A model generated the notes under the pieces. It had not been told where the DNA came from and searched no databases. It saw only the letters and a program-made list of their open reading frames with translations. The position numbers and the translations under genes are program-made. A DNA stretch of 64,000 nucleotides. It comes from Leifsonia shinshuensis (GTDB lineage: Bacteria > Actinomycetota > Actinomycetes > Actinomycetales > Microbacteriaceae). Position 1 is the stretch's first letter. Every line of letters starts with the position of its first letter. The DNA lies in assembly GCF_022606355.1 (NCBI RefSeq), contig NZ_JAHHZQ010000001.1, positions 806,001-870,000 on the forward strand. The letters are read 5' to 3'. Below are positions 45,955-56,477 of this stretch, in pieces.

Positions 45955-46959
45955 TCATCCCGTCGTCACACTGTGCGGCGACGAGACGTCGAAACGGTGC
46001 GCCTCCGGCGCGCCCTTCAGGAGCGCGGCGAGGTCGGCCGACTTGAGCGCGGAGTCCTCCGCGCTCCCCCAGACGACCGTCGCGCCGCTGTCGCGCAGGG
46101 TGAACGTCACATCGTCCTTGGTCTTGGCCGATATCGTGTCGACCCGCCCGAGCACAGCGGAGGGCAACGACGCGAGCACGGCGGAGGCCGCCGCGAACCC
46201 GGAATCCGCGTTCGCGTCCGCCGCCGCCCCCGTGGCTGCGATCAGCGGGAAACCGGCCGGCCGCGCGGCGCTCGAGGCGATCGGGACCTTGGCCTCGTCG
46301 ACGAGCACGAACGCCGAGCCCTGCTGCACCACCCCGATCGGCCGGCGCTCGACGATCCGCACGATGAGGGTGTCGGGCGGATGGCTCTCGAGGGTGTAGC
46401 TGCGGATGAGCGGGAATCCGGCGAGGTCGCTCGAGATCTCGGCCTGGTCGAGCAGCGCGAGCGGCGTGCCGACCTGATCGCCGAGCTTCTTCGCGATCGC
46501 CGACGGGTCGAGCCGGGATGCTCCGACGACCTCCACGTGACGCAGCGCGAGCAGCGGCGAGAGGCCCACCAGCACGACGCCGAGCACCAGGGCGACGACC
46601 ACTCCCGCCGCCCCCAGCCAGAGCATCCTCCGGTGCCGGGAGCGCTTGGTGAAGCGCCGCACCTCGCCGCGCTCGACGCGCTTGCGCTCGGCGCGCGCCG
46701 CCCGCAGGGCGCGGGAGATCTCACGGTTGCTGGGCACCCGGCCGATCGACGGGTCGGGCGAGCGGCGCGGAGCCGTCGGCGTCTCGGCGCGCTCCGGAGT
46801 CGTCGTGCGGACGATCGGGATGGGCTCGGTGACGGTGCCGACCGTCGCCGCGCGTTCCTGCGCCGGGCGGGCCTCGGGAGGCGCCGCGGCCGCGGCGTCG
46901 GGAACGCCCGCCCGAGCAGCAGCGGACCGGTCGAAACCCTGGGGACGCTTCACCGGCAC
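45955..46959 (-). CDS. ftsQ: Divisome protein FtsQ
   Basis: Bitopic membrane protein that links early and late divisome factors. 334 residues: long hydrophilic, Arg-rich cytoplasmic N-terminus (1-125), one TM helix (about 128-148, LWLGAAGVVVALVLGVVLVGLS), POTRA domain (ALRHVEVVGASRLDPSAIAKKLGDQVGTPL) and FtsQ domain with ESHPPDTLIVRIVERRPIGVVQQG. GTG 46959 abuts the murC stop; GTG at 46953 is an alternative. Confidence 0.92.
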   Translation of the reverse strand: MPVKRPQGFDRSAAARAGVPDAAAAAPPEARPAQERAATVGTVTEPIPIVRTTTPERAETPTAPRRSPDPSIGRVPSNREISRALRAARAERKRVERGEVRRFTKRSRHRRMLWLGAAGVVVALVLGVVLVGLSPLLALRHVEVVGASRLDPSAIAKKLGDQVGTPLALLDQAEISSDLAGFPLIRSYTLESHPPDTLIVRIVERRPIGVVQQGSAFVLVDEAKVPIASSAARPAGFPLIAATGAAADANADSGFAAASAVLASLPSAVLGRVDTISAKTKDDVTFTLRDSGATVVWGSAEDSALKSADLAALLKGAPEAHRFDVSSPHSVTTG

Positions 46960-48372
46960 CTACTCCCGGACGCGGCGGAGCGAGTCGAGGAGCTGCGGCA
47001 CGATGCGGTAGACATCACCGCAGCCGAGCGTGATGACGAAGTCGCCGTCGCGGGCGATGCTGGCCGTGTGGTCGGCGGCCGCCTGCCAGTCGGCGATGAA
47101 GGCGACGTGCTCCGGATGCTCGAAACGCTCGGCGACCAGCGCACCCGTCACGCCGGGCTCCGGGTCTTCGCGTGCGCCGTAGACATCGAGAACGACGGTC
47201 TCGTCCGCGTACGTCTCCAGCGTCTCGGCGAACTCCCGGGCGAAGAGCCTGGTCCGGCTGTAGAGGTGCGGCTGGTGCACGGCGATGATGCGTCCGTCGC
47301 CCACGACCGTCCGCGCGGCCGACAGGGCGGCGGCCACCTCGGTCGGGTGGTGCGCGTAGTCGTCGTAGACGCTCACACCTCCCACGGTGCCGTGCAACTC
47401 GAAGCGGCGCTCGGTCCCCCCGAACTCCGCGATGGCCGCCAGCGACGCAGCCGGGTCGAAACCGAGCCCGGTGAGCACCGCGAACGCTCCGCCGGCGTTG
47501 ATGGCGTTGTGACGCCCCGGCACGCGCAGCTGGGCCGTGTAGTCCTGCCCCTGGAAGCTCAGGGAGAAGGAGACCGGGCCGTCGGTGACGATCGAGTGGA
47601 CGCGCACATCGGCGTCCTCGGCCTCGCCGAAGGTGACGACGCGCTTCTCCGGCGCGACCTCGCGCAGCCGGCGGTGGACGTGCGTCGCCCGGGTGTCGTC
47701 GGACGACACGACGACGAGCTCGTTCGCCTCTTTGGCGAAGGTCACGAAGGCGTCCTCGAACGCCTCAAGCGAGCCGTAGTGGTCGAGGTGGTCGGGGTCG
47801 ACGTTGGTGATCAGGGCGACCGCGGTGTCGTAGAGCAGGAACGAGCCGTCGGACTCGTCGGCCTCGACCACGAACAACTCGCCGCTTCCGGCCTGCGAGC
47901 TCTTGCCGAGCGAGGCGATGACGCCGCCGTTCACGAAGCTGGGGTCTTCGCCGAGGCCGAGCAGACCGGTGACGATCATGCCGGTCGAGGTGGTCTTGCC
48001 GTGCGCGCCGGCGACGGCGACGAGCCGCTTGCGGCTGATCAGCCACGCGAGCGCCTGCGACCGGTGCAGCACCGGGATGCCCTTCTCGAGCGCCAGCTGG
48101 TACTCCGGGTTGTCCTGCCAGAGCGCGCCGGTGACCACGAGCGTGTCGGCGTCGCCGACGTTCGCCGCGTCGTGGCCGATCGCGATGGTGGCGCCGAGTG
48201 CGCGCAACGCGTCGATGTTCGCCGAGTGCCGCACGTCCGACCCGGTCACCGTGTGACCGGACTCCAGGAACAGACGCGCGATGCCACTCATGCCCGAACC
48301 GCCGATGCCGACGAAGTGCAGTGCGCCCAGGTCGTCGGGGATGGTGGCATCGAGGTCGGGTTTGATCGTCAC
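46960..48372 (-). CDS. murC: UDP-N-acetylmuramate--L-alanine ligase
   Basis: Adds the first amino acid to UDP-MurNAc. 470 residues: [19 protein letters not shown] (Rossmann), ATP loop [50 protein letters not shown] 48372 with GAAAG upstream. 125 bp separate it from murG, containing a two-copy 40-bp repeat and -10-like TAGCCT, so murC may have a promoter of its own. Confidence 0.95.
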   Translation of the reverse strand: MTIKPDLDATIPDDLGALHFVGIGGSGMSGIARLFLESGHTVTGSDVRHSANIDALRALGATIAIGHDAANVGDADTLVVTGALWQDNPEYQLALEKGIPVLHRSQALAWLISRKRLVAVAGAHGKTTSTGMIVTGLLGLGEDPSFVNGGVIASLGKSSQAGSGELFVVEADESDGSFLLYDTAVALITNVDPDHLDHYGSLEAFEDAFVTFAKEANELVVVSSDDTRATHVHRRLREVAPEKRVVTFGEAEDADVRVHSIVTDGPVSFSLSFQGQDYTAQLRVPGRHNAINAGGAFAVLTGLGFDPAASLAAIAEFGGTERRFELHGTVGGVSVYDDYAHHPTEVAAALSAARTVVGDGRIIAVHQPHLYSRTRLFAREFAETLETYADETVVLDVYGAREDPEPGVTGALVAERFEHPEHVAFIADWQAAADHTASIARDGDFVITLGCGDVYRIVPQLLDSLRRVRE

Positions 48373-48429
48373 AGGTGCTGCTTTCGGTCCGCTGGTCGGG
48401 GTGAACAGAGTACAGGCTACGCGGCGAAC

Positions 48430-48510
48430 CTCGGGATTCGGCCCAGGGCACTCCGGATCAGGTCAGCGCGCTCGGGTTCGGCCCAGGGAGCTCCGGTTCA
48501 GCTCAGCGCG
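48430..48510. repeat. Two-copy ~40-bp tandem repeat at the murG 3' end
   Basis: Copies at about 48430-48470 and 48471-48510 share CTCGGG-TTCGGCCCAGGG and CTCAGCGCG-type segments with several substitutions. The second copy overlaps the last codons of murG; the first lies in the murG-murC gap. Confidence 0.6.
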
Positions 48511-49568
48511 CTGCGGATCAGGCCGACCATCCGGTCCGAGCCGTCGCGCACGCCCGAGGTCGCGGCCTTGCGGGACATCGCGTCGACCGCCGGCCGATCG
48601 GCCAGCAGCGGAAGCAGCCGACCATCGACCCAGGACGGGACGAACTCGGCGTCGTCCACCAGGATTCCGCCTCCCGCACCGACGACACCGGCCGCGTTGA
48701 AGCGCTGCTCGCCGTTGCCGATCGGGAACGGGACATAGACCGCGGGGATGCCGAGGGCGGCGAACTCGCACACGGTCGCGGCTCCCGCCCGCGCGACGGC
48801 GAAGTCGGTCAGCGCGAACGCCAGATCCATGCGGTCGCAGTAGTCGAGGAGCCGGTAGTGCTCGATGCCGGGGTCGGTCAGCTCGCCACGGCCGCCCTGG
48901 ATGTGGAGCACCTGCCAGCCGGCCGCCGTCAGCTGCTCCGCGCGTTCGGCGATCGTACCGTTGAGGCGCCTGGCGCCGAGTGAGCCGCCCGTGACGAGCA
49001 GCGTCGGGCGGTCGTCCTCGAGCCCGAACTCGGCCAGCGCGGCCGGGCGGGCGGCTGCACGATCGAGTTCCTCGATCTCGCGCCGGAGCGGCATCCCCAC
49101 GAACCGCACGTGCGGGAGCTTGGTCCCCTCGAACGCGACACCGACCCACGGTGTGGAACGCGCGCCGAGGCGGTTCGCCAGTCCGGGCCGGGCGTTCGCC
49201 TCGTGGAGGGCGTACGGCACCTTCGCGCTGCGCGCGGCCGAGTAGGCGGGCGCTGCGGCGTAGCCTCCGAATCCGACCACCACATCGATCCCGCGATCGC
49301 GGATCAGCTCGGTCACCGATCGGACCGCTCGCCGGTACTCGCCGGGGAACCGCAGCGCGGCGCCGTTCGGCCGGCGCGGGAACGGCAGCTTCGGGATCGT
49401 CGCGAGCTCGTAGCCGCGGGCGGGCACCAGCCGGGACTCCAGCCCCTCCTTCGTGCCCAGAACGACGACCTCCGCCGCCGGGTCGTCGCGGCGCAACCGG
49501 TCGGCGACCGCCAGCAGCGGGTTGACGTGGCCGGCGGTGCCTCCGCCGGCCAGGAGGTAGCGGCTCAC
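48498..49568 (-). CDS. murG: UDP-GlcNAc:undecaprenyl-PP-MurNAc-pentapeptide GlcNAc transferase
   Basis: Converts lipid I to lipid II at the inner face of the membrane. 356 residues, GT-B fold: LAGGGTAGHVNPLLAVADRL, VVGFGGYAAAPAYSAA, HEANARPGLANRLGA, VTGGSLGARRLNG, and donor-site RAGAATVCEFAALGIPAVYVPFP. GTG 49568 overlaps the ftsW stop (GTGA). The C-terminus falls in a small tandem repeat. Confidence 0.95.
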   Translation of the reverse strand: MSRYLLAGGGTAGHVNPLLAVADRLRRDDPAAEVVVLGTKEGLESRLVPARGYELATIPKLPFPRRPNGAALRFPGEYRRAVRSVTELIRDRGIDVVVGFGGYAAAPAYSAARSAKVPYALHEANARPGLANRLGARSTPWVGVAFEGTKLPHVRFVGMPLRREIEELDRAAARPAALAEFGLEDDRPTLLVTGGSLGARRLNGTIAERAEQLTAAGWQVLHIQGGRGELTDPGIEHYRLLDYCDRMDLAFALTDFAVARAGAATVCEFAALGIPAVYVPFPIGNGEQRFNAAGVVGAGGGILVDDAEFVPSWVDGRLLPLLADRPAVDAMSRKAATSGVRDGSDRMVGLIRSALS

Positions 49569-50824
49569 GCTGCGGACCCCGAGCGGCCGGCGGCGCCCTT
49601 GGCGCGACGGGCGTCGCGGGCGTTCTGACGGGCGAAGGACAACACGATGCCGATTGCGATCATGGAACTGATCATCGCAGTCCCTCCCGCAGAGATCAGT
49701 GGGAGCGGGACGCCGAGCACCGGGATCACGCCCAGCACGACGGCGATGTTCACGAACGCCTGGAAGATGAGCCACACCATGATGGCCGCGGTCGTGACGC
49801 GCGGGAACGGGTCGGTCGAGGAGTGGATGATGCGCAGGAACACGATCGCGAGCATCACGAAGAGCAGGAGCACGACGACGGCCCCGATGAGGCCGAGCTC
49901 CTCCCCGATGATCGCGAAGATGAAGTCGGTGTCTGCGGCGGGCAGCCATGACCACTTGGAGTGGGAGTTGCCGAGCCCGACCCCGAACACCCCTCCGGAG
50001 GCGAGCGCGTAGAAGCCGTTGTCGATCTGCCAGTTGACGTCGGGGTTCGCGGCGCTCGCTCCGCCGAAGAGCGCGGCGATGCGCCCCATCCGGCTGGCGC
50101 TCGACATCGCGACGAACACGGCGACGACGGCGACCCCGGCCAGCCCGGCGAGCAGATAGCGGATCTTCACGCCGGCGAAGAACAGGCCGCCGAGCACGAA
50201 CGCGGCCATGACGACCGTCGTGCCGAGGTCGCCGCCGAGCACCACCACGCCGATGGCGCCACCCGCGATCGGCAGGATCGGCAGCGCGACATGCCGCCAG
50301 TCGTCGATGAGGTCCTGCTTGCGGGCCAGCACGACCCCGAGCCAGACCACCAGGGCGAGCTTGATGGCCTCCGACGGCTGGCCGACGAAGCCGCCGATAC
50401 GGATCCAGTTGCGGTTGCCGCCGATCTCGACGCCGAGCGGCGTCACGAGCACCAGGAGCTGCAGGAAGCACGCCGCCCCGAGGATGAACCAGATCGAGCG
50501 CTTCCAGAACGCCATCGGGATACGCGACACGATGAACATCAGCGGGAGGCCGATCAGCGTGTACGCGCCCTGCGACCAGAACCGGGAGAAGAAGTTGTCG
50601 GTGTCGTTGTGCGACTCGACGGACGACGACGAGAGCACCATCACGAGCCCGAAGACCACCATGAAGAGGGTGATCCCGAGGAGGAGGAAGTAGTCGGCCG
50701 ACTCGCTGTTCATGGCGCGCCCGAGCGAGATCCGCGCCGCCAGTGCACCCGATCGGGACCCGGACGCCGGCTCGGAGCCGGAATCGTCAGACGCCGGGCG
50801 GAGTCGAGGCGGAGTGGTCGTCAT
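49565..50824 (-). CDS. ftsW: Peptidoglycan glycosyltransferase FtsW (SEDS family)
   Basis: Polymerises lipid II at the septum together with FtsI. 419 residues: N-terminal ~45 residues hydrophilic, then about ten TM helices. SEDS signatures: LSSSSVESHNDTDNFFSRFWSQG, GIGGFVGQPSEAIKLALVVWLG-like GFVGQPSEAIKLALV, GVGLGNSHSKWSWLPAADTDFIFAIIGEELG and LPLISAGGTAMI. ATG 50824 is used; the ORF also contains a GTG 15 nt upstream. Overlaps murD by 38 bp. Confidence 0.95.
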   Translation of the reverse strand: MTTTPPRLRPASDDSGSEPASGSRSGALAARISLGRAMNSESADYFLLLGITLFMVVFGLVMVLSSSSVESHNDTDNFFSRFWSQGAYTLIGLPLMFIVSRIPMAFWKRSIWFILGAACFLQLLVLVTPLGVEIGGNRNWIRIGGFVGQPSEAIKLALVVWLGVVLARKQDLIDDWRHVALPILPIAGGAIGVVVLGGDLGTTVVMAAFVLGGLFFAGVKIRYLLAGLAGVAVVAVFVAMSSASRMGRIAALFGGASAANPDVNWQIDNGFYALASGGVFGVGLGNSHSKWSWLPAADTDFIFAIIGEELGLIGAVVVLLLFVMLAIVFLRIIHSSTDPFPRVTTAAIMVWLIFQAFVNIAVVLGVIPVLGVPLPLISAGGTAMISSMIAIGIVLSFARQNARDARRAKGAAGRSGSAA

Positions 50825-52331
50825 CCGCCTCACCTCCAAAAAACTCGTTCACGGCCGCCTGGAAGCGACGGCCTCGTTCCGCGTAGTCGGCGAACTGGTC
50901 CATCGACGCCGCCGCCGGCGCGAGGAGGACGGTGTCGCCCTCGCGCGCGAGTCCGCCGGCCAGTCGCACCGCCGTCGGCATGACCCTCTCAGTCTCGTCG
51001 GCGTCCACCTCGAGCACCGGCAGCCCGGGGGCGTGTCGCTCGAATGCGGCGAGCAGCGCGGACCGGTCCACCCCGATCAGCACGGCGCCACGCAGTCGGC
51101 CGGCGTGCGTCGCGACGAGCTGTTCGACGTCGACGCCCTTGAGCAGGCCGCCGACGACCCACACGACGGACGGGTATGCCCGGAGGGATGCGTCCGCCGC
51201 GTGCGGGTTGGTGGCCTTGGAGTCGTCCACCCAGCTGACCCCGGCCTCCACGCGCACCAGCTCGATGCGGTGGGCGTCGAGGCGGAACGCCGTGAGCACG
51301 TCGCGGATGACCTGCGGCTCCACGCCGTAGGAACGCGCGAGCGCGCTGGCTGCCAGGATGTTCGCCACGACGTGCGGCGCGGCCAGTCCGGCCTCCGCCA
51401 GCTCGTCGAGGGTGGTGAGCTCGATGGCGCTGTTGCGCCGGTCTTCGAGGAAGGCACGGTCGCACAGGATGCCGTCCACGATCCCGAAGTCGCTGGGACC
51501 CGGCACGTCGAGACCGAAGCCGATGGCCCTGGCGCCTTCGACGACCTCCGCCTCCTCGACCATCCGGAGCGTGGTGAGATCGGCGCGGTTGTACACGCAC
51601 GCGACCTGCGCGTTGTCGTAGACCTTCGCCTTGGCGGCGATGTAGGCCTCCAGCGAGCCGTGCCAGTCGAGGTGGTCGTCGGCGATGTTCAGGCAGGCCG
51701 CGGAGTACGGCGAGAGTTGACCGCCGCGATTGCGGTTCACCCAGTGCAGCTGGTAGCTGGACAGCTCGACCACGAGCACGTCGAAGCCCTCAGGGTCGCG
51801 GATCGCGTCGAGCACCGGCACGCCGATGTTGCCGCACGGAGCGACCCGCGAGCCGCCCGCGAGCAGCATCGTCGCGGTCAGTTGCACCGTGGTCGTCTTG
51901 CCGTTGGTGCCGGTGACGCAGATCCAGTCCGCCGGGCTGCCGTCGGGAGCGGTGACCTTGTCGCGCAGCCGCCAGGCGAGCTCGATGTCGCCCCAGACGG
52001 CGACTCCCTCCTGTTCGGCCCAGAGCAGCAGCGGGTGATCCCAGTGGAACCCGGGAGAGACCACGACGAGTTCAGGGGCGAACTCGACGAGCCGTGCGGG
52101 GGGCGCGCTGAGGTCGGCCTGCTCGAGCAGCTCGGCCCCGATCACCTCCAGCAGCATGGCGCGCTCCTGGTCGGCGCGCGACGCGACGACGAGCACCTCG
52201 GCCCCGAGCTCGGCCAGCGTGTCCGCCACCGAGAAGCCGGTGACCCCGAGACCGAAGACGGCGACGCGCAGCCCCCGCCAGTCGTGATGCCAGCTGGTGA
52301 GGGCCTCCAGACGTTCGCTCGGCGACGTCAC
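50787..52331 (-). CDS. murD: UDP-N-acetylmuramoyl-L-alanine--D-glutamate ligase
   Basis: Adds D-glutamate to the stem peptide. 514 residues: [24 protein letters not shown] loop [51 protein letters not shown] and [22 protein letters not shown] 52331 overlaps the mraY stop (GTGA). Slightly longer than the usual ~450 residues, with insertions in the N-terminal domain ([17 protein letters not shown] region). Confidence 0.94.
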   Translation of the reverse strand: MTSPSERLEALTSWHHDWRGLRVAVFGLGVTGFSVADTLAELGAEVLVVASRADQERAMLLEVIGAELLEQADLSAPPARLVEFAPELVVVSPGFHWDHPLLLWAEQEGVAVWGDIELAWRLRDKVTAPDGSPADWICVTGTNGKTTTVQLTATMLLAGGSRVAPCGNIGVPVLDAIRDPEGFDVLVVELSSYQLHWVNRNRGGQLSPYSAACLNIADDHLDWHGSLEAYIAAKAKVYDNAQVACVYNRADLTTLRMVEEAEVVEGARAIGFGLDVPGPSDFGIVDGILCDRAFLEDRRNSAIELTTLDELAEAGLAAPHVVANILAASALARSYGVEPQVIRDVLTAFRLDAHRIELVRVEAGVSWVDDSKATNPHAADASLRAYPSVVWVVGGLLKGVDVEQLVATHAGRLRGAVLIGVDRSALLAAFERHAPGLPVLEVDADETERVMPTAVRLAGGLAREGDTVLLAPAAASMDQFADYAERGRRFQAAVNEFFGGEADDDHSASTPPGV

Positions 52332-53440
52332 GTCGCGAGCCACTCGAGGTAGAACGAGCCGACCCCGGCGGCGACCAGGAGGCCGCCGATGATCCAGAAG
52401 CGCACGACGACCGTGATCTCCGCCCAGCCCTTCAACTCGAAATGATGATGGATGGGACTCATTAGGAAGATGCGTCTGCCGTGCGTGAGTTTGAAGTACG
52501 CGCGCTGGACGATGACCGAACCGGCCTCGATCACGAACAGGCCGCCGATGAGCACGAGGAGGAGCTCGGTGCGGCTGAGGATCGCCAGCGCGGCGACGGC
52601 GCCGCCGAGCGCGAGCGAACCGGTGTCGCCGAGGAAGATCTGAGCGGGCGACGTGTTCCACCAGAGGAAGCCGACCACCGCTCCGACGATCGCCGTCGCG
52701 ACGATCGCCAGGTCGAACGGATCGCGCACGCTGTAGCACTTGGCGATGTTCTCGGGGTTCAGGGTGGGGCTGGCGCACGACTGGATCGACTGCCAGAACC
52801 CGATGATGATGTACGCGCCGATCGCCAGGATGCTCGCTCCGGAGGCGAGACCGTCGAGGCCGTCGGTGACGTTCACCCCGTTGGAGGTGGCGGCGACGAT
52901 GAAGTTGATCCAGATCAGATAGAGCCCGTAGCCGACCAGAACGCCGATGACGCCGAACTTGGTGATCGACCCGAAGTCGATCGGCAGGTCGCGGATGAAC
53001 GAGACGCTCATGGTCGCCGGGGTGTATCCGCGCGCGTCCGGGAACCCGATGGCGAGAAACGCCCAGATCGTCGCGACCACGACCTGTCCGGCCACCTTGG
53101 CCCAGCCGGTGAGCCCGAGGCTGCGCTCCCTCCGCGTCTTGAGCAGGTCGTCGACGAAGCCGACGACTCCGAGGCCGACCATCAGGAACAGGACGAGCAG
53201 CGCGGACACGCTGGTCTCGTCACCGGTGAGCAGGAGCGCCGTGAAGTAGCCGAAGAGCGTGCCGAGGATGACGACGATGCCGCCCATGGTCGCGGTGCCG
53301 CGCTTGGCGTGGTGGCTCTGCGGGCCATCGTCGCGGATGAACTGGCCCCACTGGAGGCGGCGGAAGAGCCGGATGAAGAGCGGGGTGAGGAACAGCGTGA
53401 ACGCCATCGACAGCGCGCCGGAGGTCAGAAGGGCTCTCAC
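52328..53440 (-). CDS. mraY: Phospho-MurNAc-pentapeptide transferase MraY
   Basis: Transfers phospho-MurNAc-pentapeptide to undecaprenyl phosphate, making lipid I. 370 residues, ten TM helices; [38 protein letters not shown] (catalytic aspartates), [12 protein letters not shown] and the C-terminal [15 protein letters not shown] histidine motif. Overlaps murF by 4 bp. Confidence 0.96.
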   Translation of the reverse strand: MRALLTSGALSMAFTLFLTPLFIRLFRRLQWGQFIRDDGPQSHHAKRGTATMGGIVVILGTLFGYFTALLLTGDETSVSALLVLFLMVGLGVVGFVDDLLKTRRERSLGLTGWAKVAGQVVVATIWAFLAIGFPDARGYTPATMSVSFIRDLPIDFGSITKFGVIGVLVGYGLYLIWINFIVAATSNGVNVTDGLDGLASGASILAIGAYIIIGFWQSIQSCASPTLNPENIAKCYSVRDPFDLAIVATAIVGAVVGFLWWNTSPAQIFLGDTGSLALGGAVAALAILSRTELLLVLIGGLFVIEAGSVIVQRAYFKLTHGRRIFLMSPIHHHFELKGWAEITVVVRFWIIGGLLVAAGVGSFYLEWLAT

Positions 53441-54888
53441 GAGAAGAATTCTCCCAGTCGGTCGCCGAGGAACCGCAGCCCCGCGGAGTTGGACGACTTG
53501 ACGAGCACGGTGTCACCGGCGCGCAGCGTCGAGGACAGATGGTCGAACGCCGCGTCCTGGGTCTCGAAGAACAGCGATTCGCCGTCCCACGACCCCTCGT
53601 TGATGGCGGTGATGTGCATGCGGCGCGCAGACGGGCCGACGATCACCAGCTGATCGATCCCGAGGCGCACGGCGAGCAGACCGATGCGGTCGTGCTCCTC
53701 ACCGGAGAACTCCCCCAGCTCGCTCATCTCGCCGAGGACGGCGACGGTGCGCTCCCCCGGCTCGGAGATCTGCGCCAGCGTCTTGATGGCCGCGGCCATG
53801 GAATCGGGGCTCGCGTTGTACGCGTCGTTGATGACGGTGACGCCACGGGCGCCGCCGAGGACCTCCATGCGCCAGCGTTCGGCCCGCTGCACGGTCTCGA
53901 GCGCTCCGACGATCGTGTCGATGTCGACGCCGAGCGTGTGCGCTGCCGCGGCCGCCGCCAGCGCATTCATCACGTGATGCTCGCCGAGGACACGGAACTG
54001 CACCGGCCGGGACTCCCCCGCACCCTCGACACCGGTGGGCGACGGCAGGTGCAGCGTGAACGCGGTGCCGCGGGCCGTGGACCGCACATCGGTCGCACGG
54101 ACGGCCGCCCGGTCGTCGAGTCCGAACCACAGCACACGCGCCGCGGTCTTGTCCGCCATCGAGGCGACCCGCGGATCGTCGAGGTTGAGCACCGCGACGT
54201 CGGATTCCAGCAGGTCGCTGACCATCTCGGTCTTGGCCGCGAGCGTCTTCTCGATGCCGCCGAACTCACCCGCGTGCGCCAGGCCGACCTTGAGGACGAT
54301 CCCGATGTCTGGGCGCGCCATGCGCACCAGCCGGGCGATCTCGCCGATGCCGCTCGCACCCATCTCGGCGACCAGGAACTGGGTGTCCTCCGTCACCTCG
54401 AGCATCGTGACAGGGGCTCCGACCTCGTTGTTGAACGACGCGCGCGGAGCGATGGTCGGGCCGAGCTGTTCGAGGATCGCGCGCAGCAGGTTCTTGGTGG
54501 TGGTCTTGCCGTTGGAGCCGGTGACCCCGACGATCTTCAGCGTTCCGAGTGCGCGCACCCGCGCGATGACCTCGGTGGCGAGGTCGCCGAGCGCGGTCAC
54601 CGTGTCGGTCACGAGCAGCTGGGGCACCGGCAGGTCGAGGGCGTGATCCACGACGAGCAGAGCGGCGCCGGCCTCGACGGCCTGCGGGGCGAAGAGGTGG
54701 CCGTCGGTCACTTCTCCCGGCTTGGCGAAGAAGATCGTGCCGGGCACGACCTCCCGCGAGTCGGTGGTCGAGAGGCCGTCGACGACGGTCTCGGGAGTCG
54801 CCGGAGTGCCGTCGGGGAGGACGGCGCCGTCGAGCAGGAGGGTGCCACGGGTGGCGGCGGCGATCTCGGCGAGGGTGAGGGCGATCAC
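53437..54888 (-). CDS. murF: UDP-MurNAc-tripeptide--D-alanyl-D-alanine ligase
   Basis: Attaches D-Ala-D-Ala to the tripeptide. 483 residues: [23 protein letters not shown] loop [65 protein letters not shown] and [19 protein letters not shown]. The start GTG 54888 shares one base with the murE stop (TAGTG). D-Ala-D-Ala ligase (ddl) is not in the window. Confidence 0.95.
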   Translation of the reverse strand: MIALTLAEIAAATRGTLLLDGAVLPDGTPATPETVVDGLSTTDSREVVPGTIFFAKPGEVTDGHLFAPQAVEAGAALLVVDHALDLPVPQLLVTDTVTALGDLATEVIARVRALGTLKIVGVTGSNGKTTTKNLLRAILEQLGPTIAPRASFNNEVGAPVTMLEVTEDTQFLVAEMGASGIGEIARLVRMARPDIGIVLKVGLAHAGEFGGIEKTLAAKTEMVSDLLESDVAVLNLDDPRVASMADKTAARVLWFGLDDRAAVRATDVRSTARGTAFTLHLPSPTGVEGAGESRPVQFRVLGEHHVMNALAAAAAAHTLGVDIDTIVGALETVQRAERWRMEVLGGARGVTVINDAYNASPDSMAAAIKTLAQISEPGERTVAVLGEMSELGEFSGEEHDRIGLLAVRLGIDQLVIVGPSARRMHITAINEGSWDGESLFFETQDAAFDHLSSTLRAGDTVLVKSSNSAGLRFLGDRLGEFFS

Positions 54889-56465
54889 TACAGCCACCCG
54901 GCCTCTCGCAGCGCCAGCCGTGCGTCGTCGCGGGCGGAGTACGGGAGGCGCTGGCCGGCGACCTCCTGATAGTCCTCGTGGCCGGGACCGGCGTAGAGCA
55001 CGACGTCGCCGTCGCCCGCGAGGGCGAGCGCCGCACGGAACGCGGCGCGCGGGTCGGCCACCTCGTAGAGCTCGGCGTCGGGCACGGCGGTGCGCGCACC
55101 GTCGAGGAGCGCGGCGCGGATGGTGGCCGGGTCCTCCGAGCGCGGGTGGAAGTCGGTGATGACGACCGCGTCGGCCCCGCGCGCGGCGATCGCGCCCATG
55201 TCGGCGCGCTTGGTGGTGTCGCGGTCGCCGTCGGCGCCGAACACCATGACGATGCGGCCCTCGGTGACCCGCCGCAGCGCTCCCAGGAGCGATTCGAACG
55301 CGTCGGGGGTGTGCCCGTAGTCGATGAAGACGACCGGGCCACGGTCGCCAGAGAGCCGCTCGGTGCGGCCGGGCACGTACGCGTCGATGCCGCCGTCGCG
55401 ATCGAGGGCGGCGCCGATGGCGTCGAGGTCGTAGCCGGACTCCACCAGCATCACGATCGCGAGAGCCGCGTTGGCGGCGTTGTACGCGCCGAGCAGCGGC
55501 ACACGGGTCGCCAGACGCCGCCCGTCGGGCCCGGACAGCTCGAACACGGTCTCCTCGAGCGTCTCCGCGAGCACCGTGAGCGTCCAATCCGCGTCGACGC
55601 CCGGCACACCGGCGAGCGTGGTCACCGGGATGCGCGACTGCTCGACGAGGGCGTGCCCCCACTCGGAGTCGACGGTGACGACACCGCGGCGCGCCCGGTC
55701 GGGCTGGAAGAGCTCGAGCTTGGCGGCGAAATAGTCGTCCATCGCGGCGTAGTCGTCGAGATGGTCGTGGCTGAGATTCGTGAAGCCGACGACGTCGAAC
55801 TCGATGCCGTCGACGCGGTGGCGGCTCAGGGCCTGCGCCGAGACCTCCAGAGCGACGGCACGGACGCCCTCCTCGCGCATGCGCGCCAGCAGGGCGTGCA
55901 GCTCGCTGGCCTCCGGCGTCGTGAGCTTGCTCGTGATCGCGTGATCGCCGATGCGGCGCTCGGCCGTCGACGACAGCCCGGCGACGACGCCGAGCTGGCC
56001 GAGGATCGCGTAGAGCAGGTAGACCACGCTGGTCTTGCCGTTGGTGCCCGTGACCCCGAACAGCGTCGCGGCGTTCTCGTCGGTGCGGTAGACCCACGCA
56101 GCGACCGCTCCGAGCGCGGCGCGCGGGTCGGGCGTGACGATGACCGGCAGTCCGGAGTCGGCGGCGAGCTGCGCGCCGACCTCGTCGGTGAGGACGGCGA
56201 CGGCCCCCGCCTCGGCCGCGGCCGAGGCGAAGCTCGCGCCGTGCACGTTCTTGCCCGGCACGCCGACGTAGAGGTCGCCCGGCTCGACCGCCGAGCTCGC
56301 CAGGGCGGCGCCGGTGACCTCGACGGCGTCGAGATCACCTCGCACGTCCAGCCCGAACTCCGCGACCAGCTGGGCGAGCGGGCGGGCGACGGGATGCTCG
56401 GGGCGCAAAGAGGAGGGCGCCGGTCCTGTCACGGGGCTCACTTTCAGTAGACGGGCAGTGCTCAC
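54888..56465 (-). CDS. murE: UDP-MurNAc-tripeptide synthetase MurE, atypical diamino-acid specificity
   Basis: Adds the third stem-peptide amino acid. 525 residues; ATP loop [18 protein letters not shown] (137-150), carbamylated-lysine region DDYFAAKLELF (K249), FIDYGHTPDAFESLLGALRR. The specificity loop that reads DNPR (meso-DAP enzymes) is DFHPRSEDP at 438-446, so meso-DAP is unlikely; the third residue may be diaminobutyrate, ornithine or lysine as in Microbacteriaceae group-B peptidoglycans. GTG 56465; 12 bp after ftsI. Confidence 0.93.
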   Translation of the reverse strand: MSTARLLKVSPVTGPAPSSLRPEHPVARPLAQLVAEFGLDVRGDLDAVEVTGAALASSAVEPGDLYVGVPGKNVHGASFASAAAEAGAVAVLTDEVGAQLAADSGLPVIVTPDPRAALGAVAAWVYRTDENAATLFGVTGTNGKTSVVYLLYAILGQLGVVAGLSSTAERRIGDHAITSKLTTPEASELHALLARMREEGVRAVALEVSAQALSRHRVDGIEFDVVGFTNLSHDHLDDYAAMDDYFAAKLELFQPDRARRGVVTVDSEWGHALVEQSRIPVTTLAGVPGVDADWTLTVLAETLEETVFELSGPDGRRLATRVPLLGAYNAANAALAIVMLVESGYDLDAIGAALDRDGGIDAYVPGRTERLSGDRGPVVFIDYGHTPDAFESLLGALRRVTEGRIVMVFGADGDRDTTKRADMGAIAARGADAVVITDFHPRSEDPATIRAALLDGARTAVPDAELYEVADPRAAFRAALALAGDGDVVLYAGPGHEDYQEVAGQRLPYSARDDARLALREAGWL

Positions 56466-56477
56466 TGGACCGTGGTC

